Below the pieces are notes generated by a model. The model was not told the origin of the DNA. It saw only the letters and a program-made list of their open reading frames with translations, and did no database searches. From NCBI GenBank assembly GCA_045604945.1, contig JAZUPA010000039.1:1-61011 (forward strand): 61,011 nucleotides of DNA, read 5' to 3'. Position 1 is the stretch's first letter. Every line of letters starts with the position of its first letter. Origin of the DNA: JAISGQ01 sp045604945 (GTDB lineage: Bacteria > Bacillota > Clostridia > Oscillospirales > Acutalibacteraceae). A program made the position numbers and the translations under genes. This document shows, piece by piece, positions 16,494 through 26,399 of this stretch.

Positions 16494-17687
16494 TTGACTA
16501 CCGCACTGATTATCATAGGTTCCATTCTGCTGTTTTTGCTGGTGGTGCTGGTTCACGAATTCGGACACTTTATCACTGCTAAGATGTTCGGGGTAAAGGT
16601 CAACGAATTTGCAATCGGCATGGGCCCCAAGCTTTTCAAGAAGCAGGGCAAGGAAACCCTGTACACATTCAGGCTGCTTCCCATTGGCGGCTTCTGCGCA
16701 ATGGAAGGCGAGGATGAAGAAAGCGATGATGACCGCGCATTCTGCAGAAAGAAGCCCTGGCAGAAGTTCATAATCGTTGCAGCAGGCGGTATATTCAATA
16801 TCATCCTCGGACTTATCTTCATGCTTATCGTCCAGGGCGTGAATGTACCCGGCGGCAGCAATCTCATCGGTACTACCGAGGTCTGGGGCTTCCAGGAGGG
16901 CGTATATTCTGCTGCTGAGGAATGCGGCCTTAAGGCGGGAGACGAAATTCTCGCTGTAAACGGTTATAAAGTATACTGTTCATCGGATATTTCCTATGGT
17001 ATGGCATTTGCAAACAGCAGCAACATGACCTTTACCGTTCTTCGTGACGGTCAGAAAATGGACATCGAAGTTCTGATGAACACCAACCAGAGAGTAAGCC
17101 CCGTTCTTGCGGAGACCTCTTATACAGACCTGTTTGCACAGGCAATTAATGTAAGTTCCTCGGATGTGGAGTTCACCGACGGAACCCTGAGAAAAAATGA
17201 GCTCCCCATACAGGATTTCATCATTGTTGGCGAAGAGAAAAACGTCGGAAATGTCCTTGTTTCCACAGGTGAAGAAACTGTTTCAATGTGCAGAGTTGTC
17301 TACATGAGTCTCTTCAAACTCATTACAGGCGACTTCAAGATGACCGATATGTCAGGTCCTGTGGGCATTGTTGACACAATGACTCAGGTTGCAGAAGGCT
17401 CCATGACTGAAGGAGCCTCAGCATGGGATAACTTTGTATCGGCATTTATCAATATCATCAGAGTAATGGCACTCATCACCGTAAACCTCGGACTTTTCAA
17501 TCTCCTGCCCGTCCCTGCACTTGACGGCGGAAGACTGGTATTCATAATCGTAGAGATGATCATCCGCAAGCCTGTTCCTGCAAAATACGAGTCCATCGTA
17601 CACTTTGTAGGTCTCCTGCTGCTCTTCGCTCTCATGATTTTCGTCACATTCAATGATATAGTAAGGCTTATTGGCTGTTCAGGATAA
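16494..17687 (+). CDS. rseP: Site-2 protease RseP family (M50 metalloprotease)
   Basis: A 397-residue membrane zinc protease for regulated intramembrane proteolysis. The zinc motif HEFGH is at residues 21-25 in the first membrane helix. A PDZ domain follows (~125-200, ECGLKAGDEILAVNGYKV). The third-ligand motif NLLPVPALDGGR lies near residue 335. The start is a TTG at 16494, 15 bases after dxr; two nearby ATGs are out of frame. In Bacillus the equivalent RasP processes anti-sigma factors and signal peptides. Confidence 0.94.
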   Translation: MTTALIIIGSILLFLLVVLVHEFGHFITAKMFGVKVNEFAIGMGPKLFKKQGKETLYTFRLLPIGGFCAMEGEDEESDDDRAFCRKKPWQKFIIVAAGGIFNIILGLIFMLIVQGVNVPGGSNLIGTTEVWGFQEGVYSAAEECGLKAGDEILAVNGYKVYCSSDISYGMAFANSSNMTFTVLRDGQKMDIEVLMNTNQRVSPVLAETSYTDLFAQAINVSSSDVEFTDGTLRKNELPIQDFIIVGEEKNVGNVLVSTGEETVSMCRVVYMSLFKLITGDFKMTDMSGPVGIVDTMTQVAEGSMTEGASAWDNFVSAFINIIRVMALITVNLGLFNLLPVPALDGGRLVFIIVEMIIRKPVPAKYESIVHFVGLLLLFALMIFVTFNDIVRLIGCSG

Positions 17688-17699
17688 GGATTGATTTTA

Positions 17700-18749
17700 A
17701 TGACAAGAAAGATCACTGACAGAATAAGTATCGGCAACAGGCAAATCGGAAGCGGTTTGCCTGTACTTATTCAGTCCATGTTAAACAAACCCTCTTATGA
17801 CATAGAAGGCAGCGTAGCCCAGGCGGTTGCCCTCGAAAAGGCAGGTTGCGAGATAGTGCGCGCAGCTGTACCCGACAAGGAAGCTGTAAAACTCATTACC
17901 GCACTTAAAAATGCACTGACCATCCCTGTCGTTGCCGACATTCATTTTGATTACCGACTTGCTCTTGCATGTGTTGATGCAGGAGTTGATAAGGTGCGCA
18001 TAAACCCAGGCAACATCGGCGGAGAGGACAGGGTAAAGCAGGTTGTTGACAAATGCAGCGCAAATAACGTACCTATCAGAATAGGTGTCAACAGCGGTTC
18101 TGTGGAAAAGAGCATACTTGCAAAGTATGGCGCTCCCACAGCCGAAGCTCTCTGTGAAAGCGCGCTTTATCATGTGCAGCTGCTTGAAAAATATGATTTT
18201 CACAATATAGTTGTGTCTCTAAAGTCCTCAGATGTTCAGACAACCATCGAGGCATATCGCCTTATGAGCGAAAAATGCAGCTACCCGCTGCATCTGGGCG
18301 TCACGGAAGCAGGCACCACCAGAATGGGAATCATCAAATCATCTGTTGGTATAGGCGCTTTGCTTTCCGAGGGAATAGGGGATACCATAAGAGTGTCTCT
18401 CACCGCTGATCCTGTGGAAGAGATTTATGCCGCAAAGGATATTCTTTCTGCGCTGGGTCTTCGCAGGGAGGGTGTACAGTTTGTATCCTGTCCCACCTGC
18501 GGCAGAACAAGAATTGACCTTGTGGGTCTTGCAAATAAGGTGGAGGAAGCCCTCAGGGGAGTTGAGAAGAACATAAAGGTTGCTGTAATGGGCTGTGTTG
18601 TCAACGGACCGGGAGAGGCAAAGGAAGCAGATATAGGACTGGCAGGAGGTGATGGCTGCGCAGTAATATTCAAGAAAGGTGAAATTATAAGAAAAGTCAG
18701 TGAAGAGCAGGCACTGTCTGCCCTTCTTGAGGAAATCGAAAAATTGTAG
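17700..18749 (+). CDS. ispG: 4-hydroxy-3-methylbut-2-enyl diphosphate synthase
   Basis: A 349-residue Fe4S4 enzyme of the MEP pathway (MEcPP to HMBPP). A TIM-barrel with PVVADIHFDYRLA is followed by the iron-sulfur domain, with ligands Cys264 and Cys267 (CPTC) and Cys299 (MGCVVNGPGEA). A TTG nine bases earlier is possible, but AGGATAAGGA is better spaced from ATG 17700. It lies between rseP and polC, a common order in Clostridia. Confidence 0.96.
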   Translation: MTRKITDRISIGNRQIGSGLPVLIQSMLNKPSYDIEGSVAQAVALEKAGCEIVRAAVPDKEAVKLITALKNALTIPVVADIHFDYRLALACVDAGVDKVRINPGNIGGEDRVKQVVDKCSANNVPIRIGVNSGSVEKSILAKYGAPTAEALCESALYHVQLLEKYDFHNIVVSLKSSDVQTTIEAYRLMSEKCSYPLHLGVTEAGTTRMGIIKSSVGIGALLSEGIGDTIRVSLTADPVEEIYAAKDILSALGLRREGVQFVSCPTCGRTRIDLVGLANKVEEALRGVEKNIKVAVMGCVVNGPGEAKEADIGLAGGDGCAVIFKKGEIIRKVSEEQALSALLEEIEKL

Positions 18750-18760
18750 GAAAGGGAATT

Positions 18761-21700
18761 ATGAAACAAACAATCGGACAACTTTTTTCTGAATGTGTGG
18801 AGAACGAGCATGTTAAAGTGATAGCAGACCTGACAATCAGCGAAATCCAGCCCCGAAACGGCTTCAGGTCTCTTACTGTATATGTTAGCTCAGAACGATT
18901 TATTGATTTTGAAGAATTTCATAGGGCAGAGGCAGTAATAAAGGAATGTTATGCCCTTGAAGAGGTTAACATAAAACCGAAATTTACCCCCGAGTGCTTT
19001 GGTGTGGAGGTTCTTGACAGCCTTATCGGAGAGCTGAAAAAGACCGTGTCAACGGTCAACGGAGCCTTTTACAAATGTTCGTGGGATTACGACATGAACA
19101 GCAGAGTGGTATCTGCCGTTCTTAAAACAGACAGTCTGATGCTGCTTGCAGCAAAGAAATTCAACGAGAAATTTGAGAATGCCGTTGTTGAATATTTTGG
19201 ATTGCCTGTAGTGCTGAATCTTGCATATGACAAGACTGCACAGATACCGAAGATTGAAGCGAAAGCTGATATTACACCTCCCTGGGAAAGCGAGCCCGCA
19301 GCATCAAAGCCCACGCCTGCAGCACCTGCACAGCGCCCTGCGGACAGACCGATGCCTCAGAGAAAGACAAGATATGCTCCGCTTCCCGTCGAAAATCTAC
19401 TCAACGGTCTGCCTGATAAAATCAGCAGCCCTGTGCTCATCTACGGAAAGGTTGAAGCACTGCCCGCAATTGAGCTTTCAAAGCTTGACCCCATGCAGCA
19501 CAGAGCAACAGTGTGGGGCAGAGTGTTCGGTTTTGAATCAAAGCTTACAAAATCAGGCAAGAGTTACATAGTCAAATTCAATATCACCGACCTTACATCG
19601 TCCAATACTGTCAAGCTTTTCATGAAGGAAAAGGACGTTGAAAAATCAGAAGGTTTGGGAGACGGCAGTGTTGTAATAGTACAGGGAGAATATGCATACG
19701 ACAGCTACGACAGAAGCTACTGTCTGATGGCAAGCTGCATAGCAATAGCAAAGGAAAAGCTGCGCTCGGATGATAGCGAAGAAAAACGAGTGGAATTGCA
19801 TATGCATACAAATATGTCTGCGTTGGATGCTGTTACTCCTGCATCAAAGCTCATTGAAAGAGCTGCAAAATGGGGACATCCTGCAATTGCAATTACCGAC
19901 CACGGTGTTGCACAGGCATTCCCCGAAGCAATGAACACTGCAAACAAGCTTAAGAAGGCAGGCACACCCATAAAGATAATCTATGGTGTAGAGGATTATT
20001 TTGTAGACGACAGCCTTAAAGTTGTAACAGGTAAGGCAAACGCCCCGATAGAGGGCGATATTATCGCATTCGACCTTGAAACGACGGGACTCAATGCAAA
20101 GAATTGCCGCATAACAGAAATAGGTGCTGTCAGACTTCGCAGGCTTGAAGTAGTTGATAAGTTCGGAACATTTGTAAATCCCGAACAGCATATACCTTCA
20201 AAAATCACCGATATTACAGGCATTACCGACGAAATGGTGGCAAACGCTCCGAAAGAAGCGGAAGCAGTGAAAAGCTTCCTTGAATTCTGCGGAGATACAA
20301 AGATATTATCCGCTCATAATGCAAATTTTGATATGAGCTTCCTTGCAGCAGCCTGCAAAAGATGCGGCTATGAGTGTGATTTCACAAGCCTTGATACCCT
20401 TGCACTCAGCCGTGCAATGTTCCCTGATATCAAGAATCATAAGCTTGATACAGTGACAGCATTCCTTAAGCTGCCTTCCTTCCAGCACCACAGAGCAGTG
20501 GATGATGCCGTGGCACTGGCGAACATACTGATTGAAGAGCTTCGCAGAATGCGTGATGATTATAATGTCACTGAGGTCTCACAGCTTAACACAGCGATTA
20601 CAAACAGCCCGATAAAGAATTTCGAATCATACCACCAGATAATTCTTGTAAAGAACAAGGTGGGACTTAAGAATCTTTATAAGCTTATTTCACAGGCAAA
20701 CCTCCACGATTTCTACAAGCGCCCCAGAACAAGGCGCAGTATGATAGAAAAACACCGCGAGGGACTTATCATAGGCTCTGCCTGCGAGGCGGGCGAGCTT
20801 TATAAGGCTGTAGCACTGGGCGCGAGCCATGAGCGGCTTGTGGAGATAGCATCCTTCTATGATTATCTCGAAATCCAGCCGATAGGAAATAATATCTTTA
20901 TGGTGCGAAATGGGGAAGTGCCTGATATTGAGACCCTGCAGGACTACAACAGGACCATATGCAAGCTAGGTGATGAGCTGGGAATACCCGTTGTAGGCAC
21001 CTGTGATGTACACTTCCTTGACCCCGAGGACGAAGCTTTCCGAAGGGTGCTTATGGCAAGCTTTGAGGATGGTGACCAGCAGGCACCGCTCTATCTGCGA
21101 ACCACTGAAGAGATGCTGGCAGAGTTTGAGTATCTCGGCAGGGACAAGGCGTATGAGATAGTAGTAACCAATACCAACAAAATCGCTGATATGGTGGAAG
21201 AGGTAAGCCCGATTCCTCCCGGAGTATACCCCCCGAGAATCGAAGGCTCTGATGAAAACCTTCGTTCCATCAGCCGCAACAGAGCAAAGGAAATATACGG
21301 CGATCCTCTTCCCGAATATGTTAACGAGCGTCTTGAAAGAGAGCTCAATTCAATTATCAACAACGGCTTCTCTGTCATGTATATGACCGCTCAGATGCTC
21401 GTTGCCGATTCCGAGGCTCACGGCTATCTTGTAGGCTCCCGAGGTTCTGTCGGTTCGTCCTTTGTTGCGACAATGGCAGGTATATCCGAAGTTAACCCCC
21501 TTGCACCCCATTATGTCTGTCCCAAGTGTAAGTGGAGCCAGTTCTTTATAGAAGACCCAAATGTAGGTTCGGGCTTTGACCTGCCTGCGAAGAACTGTCC
21601 TGTCTGCGGAGAGGAGTGCAGACGCGACGGCCATGAAATCCCCTTTGAGACCTTCCTTGGATTCTACGGAGACAAGCAGCCTGATATCGACCTTAATTTC

Positions 21701-23110
21701 TCTGGCGAATACCAGTCAAGAGCCCATAAATACACCGAAGAGATATTCGGCGCAGAGAACGTTTTCAAAGCAGGTACAATCGGTACGGTTGCTGAAAAGA
21801 CCGCTTACGGCTATGTCCTCAAGTATGCTGAAGAACGCGGACTTAACCTTCCTGCAGCAGAAATAGAGCGACTCAAGAACGGCTGTACGGGCATAAAGCG
21901 TACCACCAGCCAGCATCCCGGCGGCATGGTTGTTGTTCCCAGGGAATATGAGGTCTATGATTTCTGCCCCATTGCACACCCTGCTGATAAGGTGGATGTG
22001 GACATAGTTACAACCCACTTCGACTTCCATTCAATACACGATACCATTCTCAAGCTTGATATACTCGGACACGATAATCCGACCATTTATCACTATCTTG
22101 AGGAATACACAGGTATCCCGGTCATGGAGGTCACCATGAGTGACCCTGAGGTAATGAGCCTGTTTACCTCGACCGAAGCACTGGGAGTTACCCCCGAGGA
22201 TATAGATTCTCTTACAGGTACATTCTCACTGCCAGAAGTCGGCACATCATTCGTACGCCAGATGCTTGTTGATACCCAGCCCAAGACCTTTGCCGACCTT
22301 CTGCAGGTTTCCGGTCTGTCTCACGGTACTGACGTTTACCTTGGCAACGCAAAGGACCTTATAGACCAGGGAATATGCACCATTTCCGAAGTTATCGGAA
22401 CACGAGACAACATCATGGTCTATCTTATCCAGAAAGGCGTTGAAAAGGGACTTGCCTTCAAAATCATGGAGATAGTCCGAAAGGGAAATGCCAAGAAGTT
22501 GCTGACGGATGAAATGGTACAGATAATGAAGGACAACAATGTTCCCGACTGGTACATTGACTCCTGTTTCAAGATAAAGTACATGTTCCCCAAGGCTCAC
22601 GCGGCTGCCTATATGATAGCCACACTGAGGCTTGGCTGGTATAAGGTTCACATGAAGGAAGCCTATTATGCAGCCTATTTCACCGCACGCCCCGACGATT
22701 TCGATGCAGCATCCACTGTTGCAGGCAGAGCGGAAGTGAAGAACAAGATGAAGGAAATAACTGCAAAGGGCAAGGCAGCAAGCGATAAGGAAACAAAGAC
22801 TTATGCTGTGCTTCAGATAATAAACGAAGCCCTTGCACGAGGAGTAAAGTTCCTGCCTGTAGACCTTGAGAAGAGTTCATCCTATAAATTCCTTGTTGAA
22901 GAGGATGGAATCAGACTTCCCTTCTCTGTGCTTGAAGGCGTTGGAGAAAACGCAGCAAAGCAGCTTGCGGCAGCAAGAGACGAAGCCATGTTCTCGACCC
23001 GCGAGGAAATGCAGAAGCGCTCAGGCGTTACAAAGGCAGTTATTGCCGCTCTTGATGCGGCAGGCGCACTGACAGGGCTGCCCGAATCCGATCAGATGTC
23101 CCTGTTCTGA
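18761..23110 (+). CDS. polC: DNA polymerase III PolC-type alpha subunit
   Basis: A 1449-residue replicative polymerase of low-GC Gram-positives. In order: N-terminal domain, OB-fold (~230-325), PHP domain beginning ELHMHTNMSALDAV (~345) and interrupted by a DEDDh exonuclease (FDLETTGL near 436, HHRAVDDA near 580), then the polymerase with a zinc-binding pair of CxxC motifs (CPKC near 919, CPVC near 946), catalytic DIDLNFSGEYQ near 974, and SQHPGGMVV. Length matches the family. It is the last gene of the pyrH operon and ends in a terminator before spoIIIAA. Confidence 0.97.
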   Translation: MKQTIGQLFSECVENEHVKVIADLTISEIQPRNGFRSLTVYVSSERFIDFEEFHRAEAVIKECYALEEVNIKPKFTPECFGVEVLDSLIGELKKTVSTVNGAFYKCSWDYDMNSRVVSAVLKTDSLMLLAAKKFNEKFENAVVEYFGLPVVLNLAYDKTAQIPKIEAKADITPPWESEPAASKPTPAAPAQRPADRPMPQRKTRYAPLPVENLLNGLPDKISSPVLIYGKVEALPAIELSKLDPMQHRATVWGRVFGFESKLTKSGKSYIVKFNITDLTSSNTVKLFMKEKDVEKSEGLGDGSVVIVQGEYAYDSYDRSYCLMASCIAIAKEKLRSDDSEEKRVELHMHTNMSALDAVTPASKLIERAAKWGHPAIAITDHGVAQAFPEAMNTANKLKKAGTPIKIIYGVEDYFVDDSLKVVTGKANAPIEGDIIAFDLETTGLNAKNCRITEIGAVRLRRLEVVDKFGTFVNPEQHIPSKITDITGITDEMVANAPKEAEAVKSFLEFCGDTKILSAHNANFDMSFLAAACKRCGYECDFTSLDTLALSRAMFPDIKNHKLDTVTAFLKLPSFQHHRAVDDAVALANILIEELRRMRDDYNVTEVSQLNTAITNSPIKNFESYHQIILVKNKVGLKNLYKLISQANLHDFYKRPRTRRSMIEKHREGLIIGSACEAGELYKAVALGASHERLVEIASFYDYLEIQPIGNNIFMVRNGEVPDIETLQDYNRTICKLGDELGIPVVGTCDVHFLDPEDEAFRRVLMASFEDGDQQAPLYLRTTEEMLAEFEYLGRDKAYEIVVTNTNKIADMVEEVSPIPPGVYPPRIEGSDENLRSISRNRAKEIYGDPLPEYVNERLERELNSIINNGFSVMYMTAQMLVADSEAHGYLVGSRGSVGSSFVATMAGISEVNPLAPHYVCPKCKWSQFFIEDPNVGSGFDLPAKNCPVCGEECRRDGHEIPFETFLGFYGDKQPDIDLNFSGEYQSRAHKYTEEIFGAENVFKAGTIGTVAEKTAYGYVLKYAEERGLNLPAAEIERLKNGCTGIKRTTSQHPGGMVVVPREYEVYDFCPIAHPADKVDVDIVTTHFDFHSIHDTILKLDILGHDNPTIYHYLEEYTGIPVMEVTMSDPEVMSLFTSTEALGVTPEDIDSLTGTFSLPEVGTSFVRQMLVDTQPKTFADLLQVSGLSHGTDVYLGNAKDLIDQGICTISEVIGTRDNIMVYLIQKGVEKGLAFKIMEIVRKGNAKKLLTDEMVQIMKDNNVPDWYIDSCFKIKYMFPKAHAAAYMIATLRLGWYKVHMKEAYYAAYFTARPDDFDAASTVAGRAEVKNKMKEITAKGKAASDKETKTYAVLQIINEALARGVKFLPVDLEKSSSYKFLVEEDGIRLPFSVLEGVGENAAKQLAAARDEAMFSTREEMQKRSGVTKAVIAALDAAGALTGLPESDQMSLF

Positions 23111-23181
23111 TGAGAGGATTCTTAAGGAACAACCTTTCTTGAACAGGAGCTTGAGGGCAGAGCTCTCAACTGACAACACAC

Positions 23182-23213
23182 AAAAAGACCCACGGCTTGC
23201 CGTAGGTCTTTTT
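23182..23213 (+). terminator. Intrinsic terminator after polC
   Basis: A 15-bp stem AAAAAGACCCACGGC / GCCGTAGGTCTTTTT with one mismatch and a TT loop, followed by CTTTTTA. It ends the pyrH-polC transcript about 70 bases after the stop. Confidence 0.85.
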
Positions 23214-23223
23214 CTTTTTATAG

Positions 23224-23252
23224 TCATATCCCATACTGCCCGTCCATATAAA
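23224..23252 (+). promoter_or_regulatory. Predicted sigma-E (mother-cell) promoter of spoIIIA
   Basis: TCATATC (23224-23230), 14 bases, CATATAAA (23245-23252). The Bacillus sigma-E consensus is KMATATT, N14-15, CATACAMT; six of seven positions in the -35 and six of eight in the -10 fit. The position, 22 bases before the spoIIIAA ATG and just after the polC terminator, fits the known sigma-E control of this operon. Confidence 0.55.
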
Positions 23253-23273
23253 TTACCCAAGGAGTGAATCAGT

Positions 23274-24245
23274 ATGGATGTATTTCCCTTTGAGCAGGCG
23301 TCACGAGCGCTTGGAACAAAGCTTTACGCAATGCTCTCAGCGATTGACGGACAAACAAAGGCTGACACCCAGGAAATCCGTCTGCGAACAGAGAGCAAAA
23401 TCTGCCTTCGCGTATCGGGAGAGCTTCAGACTCTTGAAAACCTTCCTGCTGTTTCAAAAACACTTCTGGGTGAAGCCTTTGAGAGCATCTGCGGTTATTC
23501 CGTTTATTCACACCAGCGCGATATTGCACAGGGTTTTGTTACAGTTCAGGGAGGACATAGGGCAGGGGTCTGCGGAACTGCGGTTGTATCAGAGGGGAAG
23601 GTTACGATGCTTCGTGAAATCACATCAATAAACCTTCGCGTAGCCCGTGACTGCAGGGGCTGTGCCGCAAAACTGTTTGAGCTGACAGACTATAAATCCC
23701 CCTGCGGAATACTTATCGCAGGAGCGCCTATGAGCGGAAAGACTACTCTGCTCAGAGACATGGCGGCATATTTGTCAACGGGCTTTACAGGCAGACGCTA
23801 TGCAGTGTCGGTTCTTGATTCAAGAGGAGAGCTTGCTGCGGTACATAACGGAGTGCCTCAGTACGAATGTATGAGCTGCTGCGATATTCTCAGCGGCTTT
23901 CCAAGGGGCGAAGGAATAATTCATGCCCTTCGCAGCATGTCACCGGAAATAATCATCTGCGATGAGGTGGGTAATGCTGAAGAATCAAAGGCAATATTAG
24001 AAGGACTCAATGCAGGCGTATGTGTAATAGCCAGTGTACACGCTTGCAGCGAATATGAAATGCTTTCAAGACCTGCGGTAAGAATGCTGATAGAGACAGG
24101 GGCATTCAAATATGCAGTAATTCTTGAGGATAAGCCCTTCGGAATAGAAAAAATTATTAAAACGGAGGACATAAGAAATGAAAATCGCAGTTTGCATTTT
24201 GATAATGCTGGTTTCAGCAGTGACAGGCTATGGGTTTCGGCTTGA
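23274..24245 (+). CDS. spoIIIAA: Stage III sporulation protein AA
   Basis: A 323-residue AAA-type ATPase that powers the SpoIIIA-SpoIIQ channel between mother cell and forespore. Walker A reads GAPMSGKTT (150-158), Walker B is in PEIIICDEVG (~220-229). The N-terminal part (ICGYSVYSHQRDIAQGFVTVQGGHRAGVCG) is typical. AAGGAGTG precedes the ATG. The 3' end overlaps spoIIIAB by 68 bases, longer than the few bases usual in this operon; the last ~23 residues may be an extension. Confidence 0.95.
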   Translation: MDVFPFEQASRALGTKLYAMLSAIDGQTKADTQEIRLRTESKICLRVSGELQTLENLPAVSKTLLGEAFESICGYSVYSHQRDIAQGFVTVQGGHRAGVCGTAVVSEGKVTMLREITSINLRVARDCRGCAAKLFELTDYKSPCGILIAGAPMSGKTTLLRDMAAYLSTGFTGRRYAVSVLDSRGELAAVHNGVPQYECMSCCDILSGFPRGEGIIHALRSMSPEIIICDEVGNAEESKAILEGLNAGVCVIASVHACSEYEMLSRPAVRMLIETGAFKYAVILEDKPFGIEKIIKTEDIRNENRSLHFDNAGFSSDRLWVSA

Positions 24246-24672
24246 CATAAAGCGCAGATGCGAGGCTCTTGAGGAGCTTAGGCAGATATGCATAAAGCTG
24301 AAAAGTGAAATATCATTCAGAGCACCACCCATAACCCTGCTGATGGAAAAACATTCAGTATGCGGAGAGTGCGCATCTCTTTTCAGAGCCGTTACAGAAA
24401 ATATGCAGCAAGGGTACAGTATGGCGTGGAAGCAGGCTGCGAAAAAATGGTCATCTGACGAAGGTCTTACAGGTGAAGAAACAGAAACGGTAATGATGCT
24501 TCAGTCTCTTGGAAGTACGGATGTAGAGGGCGAAAAAGAACTGCTGACGGTGATTGAAGAAAAACTGTCAGCAGATGCAGAAAGAGCACGGGAGGACCTT
24601 TCATCAAAAGGAAAAATGATGTTTTCATGCTCCGTGCTGGCAGGACTTGCTCTGGTGATATTTATAATATAA
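24178..24672 (+). CDS. spoIIIAB: Stage III sporulation protein AB
   Basis: A 164-residue protein with an N-terminal membrane helix, a soluble helical domain (LEELRQICIKLKSEISFRAPPI is the family landmark) and a C-terminal hydrophobic helix. It resembles type II secretion GspF-like proteins of the SpoIIIA complex. It starts inside spoIIIAA behind GGAGGACATAAGAA. It lies 13 bases before spoIIIAC. Confidence 0.92.
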   Translation: MKIAVCILIMLVSAVTGYGFRLDIKRRCEALEELRQICIKLKSEISFRAPPITLLMEKHSVCGECASLFRAVTENMQQGYSMAWKQAAKKWSSDEGLTGEETETVMMLQSLGSTDVEGEKELLTVIEEKLSADAERAREDLSSKGKMMFSCSVLAGLALVIFII

Positions 24673-24685
24673 AAGGAAGTTACTT

Positions 24686-24880
24686 ATGGATATTGATCTT
24701 ATCTTTAAAATAGCGGCAGTGGGAATAATTGTTGCGGTGCTCAATCAGGTGCTGATAAGGGCAGGCAGAGAGGAACAGGCTACGATGACTACTATTGCGG
24801 GGATAGTGGTTGTACTGACAATCATAGTGCAGGAGATAAGCGCCCTTTTTGACACCGTAAAATCGGTGTTCGGACTGTGA
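24686..24880 (+). CDS. spoIIIAC: Stage III sporulation protein AC
   Basis: A 64-residue membrane protein with two helices (IAAVGIIVAVLNQVLIRAGREEQA, then TIAGIVVVLTIIVQEISALFDTV). It is a standard-length SpoIIIAC, an integral part of the channel. AAAGGAAG precedes the ATG and its TGA overlaps the spoIIIAD start. Confidence 0.93.
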   Translation: MDIDLIFKIAAVGIIVAVLNQVLIRAGREEQATMTTIAGIVVVLTIIVQEISALFDTVKSVFGL

Positions 24881-25263
24881 ATGCGTTGACGCTGGCAGGT
24901 ATGGCGGTGGTTTTGTGTATGCTGGCGGTAACAGTCCGTCAGGTACGCCCGGAGTTTTCAGTAGGATTGCTGATTCTTGGCGGCTGCGCCATAGCAGGGG
25001 TATGCATTGCATCTCTTGAGCCGACAGTCAGAGCACTGAATGACCTGTCATCACAGTATGCCGTCAGCGAAGGCTTTGGTTTGGTGCTGAAAGCGCTGGG
25101 CATATGCTTTGTAACACAGATGGCAGCGGATACCTGCAGGGATGCAGCCTGTGCATCTCTTGCATCAAAGATAGAAACTGCAGGAAGAATAGCAGTGCTG
25201 GCGGTAATATTTCCGCTGTTTGCATCATTGCTGGAAACTGCAATAGGGATAATGAACGGATGA
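24877..25263 (+). CDS. spoIIIAD: Stage III sporulation protein AD
   Basis: A 128-residue membrane protein with four hydrophobic segments, including GLVLKALGICFVTQMAADTCRDAACASLASKIETAGR, the diagnostic SpoIIIAD segment. The start is GTG at 24877 in a GTGA overlap with spoIIIAC. Its stop overlaps the spoIIIAE start (ATGA). Confidence 0.93.
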   Translation: MNALTLAGMAVVLCMLAVTVRQVRPEFSVGLLILGGCAIAGVCIASLEPTVRALNDLSSQYAVSEGFGLVLKALGICFVTQMAADTCRDAACASLASKIETAGRIAVLAVIFPLFASLLETAIGIMNG

Positions 25264-26396
25264 TGAAAAAAGTAATAATAACTACAATCCTGGCAGCGAT
25301 TATAATGCTTGCGGCACCTATAGCCGAAGCATCGGTATACGATGGCTATGACGAGTTGTATGAAGAAAGCGGTGCAGCGGAGCTGACAGATTTTCTGCCC
25401 GAAGAAACTGCGGAAAAGCTTGCAGATGCAGGAATCGGCTCTGCATCGGAAGAGTACATGGCAAATATTGATGTTTCCGCAATACTCGATTCTGTGATGG
25501 AAATAACGGCAGAGGAAAGCCGTCAGCCGCTGAAAGTAGGTGTGACAGTCATTGCTGCAATACTGCTGACCGCACTTGTCGGAGGACTTAAGGATTCTCT
25601 TGCAGATACTCGGGCAGCACAGGCGGCATATGTTGCAGTAGCTGTGTTTGCAGCGGTTTCGGCACTGACGCCCCTGCTGTCCTATTTTGATGATGTGATC
25701 AAAACAATAGAAGGAGCAAATACCTTTGAAAGAGGCTTTATACCTGTGTTTGCGGCAGTGCTTGCAGCATCGGGACAGACTGTGACAGCATCGGGCAGCG
25801 CAGCAGCAATACTCACTGTGTCGGAGATTTCATCTGCAGTGCTGTGCGGTACAGTGGTGCCGTTTGTGCGCATAATAACAGCAGTTTCCGGAGTGTCTGC
25901 TGCGGCACCTGATATGAGTCTTGATACAGTGGTTGCCTTTGCAGAAAAGTGCGTCAGATGGATTCTCGGGATACTTGCAACTGTGGTTGTCGCAAGCCTT
26001 ACGATTTCTGGAATGGTAACAGCAGCAACGGATACCGTTGCAGGCAAAGCCGTCAGGTTTGTAGTGTCAGGTACAGTGCCGATAATCGGCGGAGCAGTGG
26101 GGGAGGCGCTTGCCTCAGTAAAAAGCTGTGTAGCACTTTTGAAAACATCGGTGGGAGCTTTCGGGATAATTGCCTGCGGCTACATATTTCTTCCTGTTAT
26201 AATACGCGGAGTGCTGTGGCGTCTGACCCTTGAAATGTGTTCGTGTGTTGCGGAGCTTTTTTCCGCAGGAGCGGTTGCAAAACTGCTGAAAGCTTTGTCG
26301 TCGGCGGTGGGAATGCTTATTTCGGTATGCATACTTATGGTGATAATGCTTACGGTGTCCGCTGCGGCGATACTGACAGCAGGAAAGGCGGGATGA
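25260..26396 (+). CDS. spoIIIAE: Stage III sporulation protein AE
   Basis: A 378-residue polytopic membrane protein with a signal-like N-terminus (KVIITTILAAIIMLAAPIAEA) and about eight further hydrophobic segments. It is the largest membrane subunit of the SpoIIIA machine. The longer open frame that begins inside spoIIIAD is ignored, because ATG 25260 forms the usual ATGA overlap. Confidence 0.93.
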   Translation: MMKKVIITTILAAIIMLAAPIAEASVYDGYDELYEESGAAELTDFLPEETAEKLADAGIGSASEEYMANIDVSAILDSVMEITAEESRQPLKVGVTVIAAILLTALVGGLKDSLADTRAAQAAYVAVAVFAAVSALTPLLSYFDDVIKTIEGANTFERGFIPVFAAVLAASGQTVTASGSAAAILTVSEISSAVLCGTVVPFVRIITAVSGVSAAAPDMSLDTVVAFAEKCVRWILGILATVVVASLTISGMVTAATDTVAGKAVRFVVSGTVPIIGGAVGEALASVKSCVALLKTSVGAFGIIACGYIFLPVIIRGVLWRLTLEMCSCVAELFSAGAVAKLLKALSSAVGMLISVCILMVIMLTVSAAAILTAGKAG

Positions 26397-26399
26397 TAA

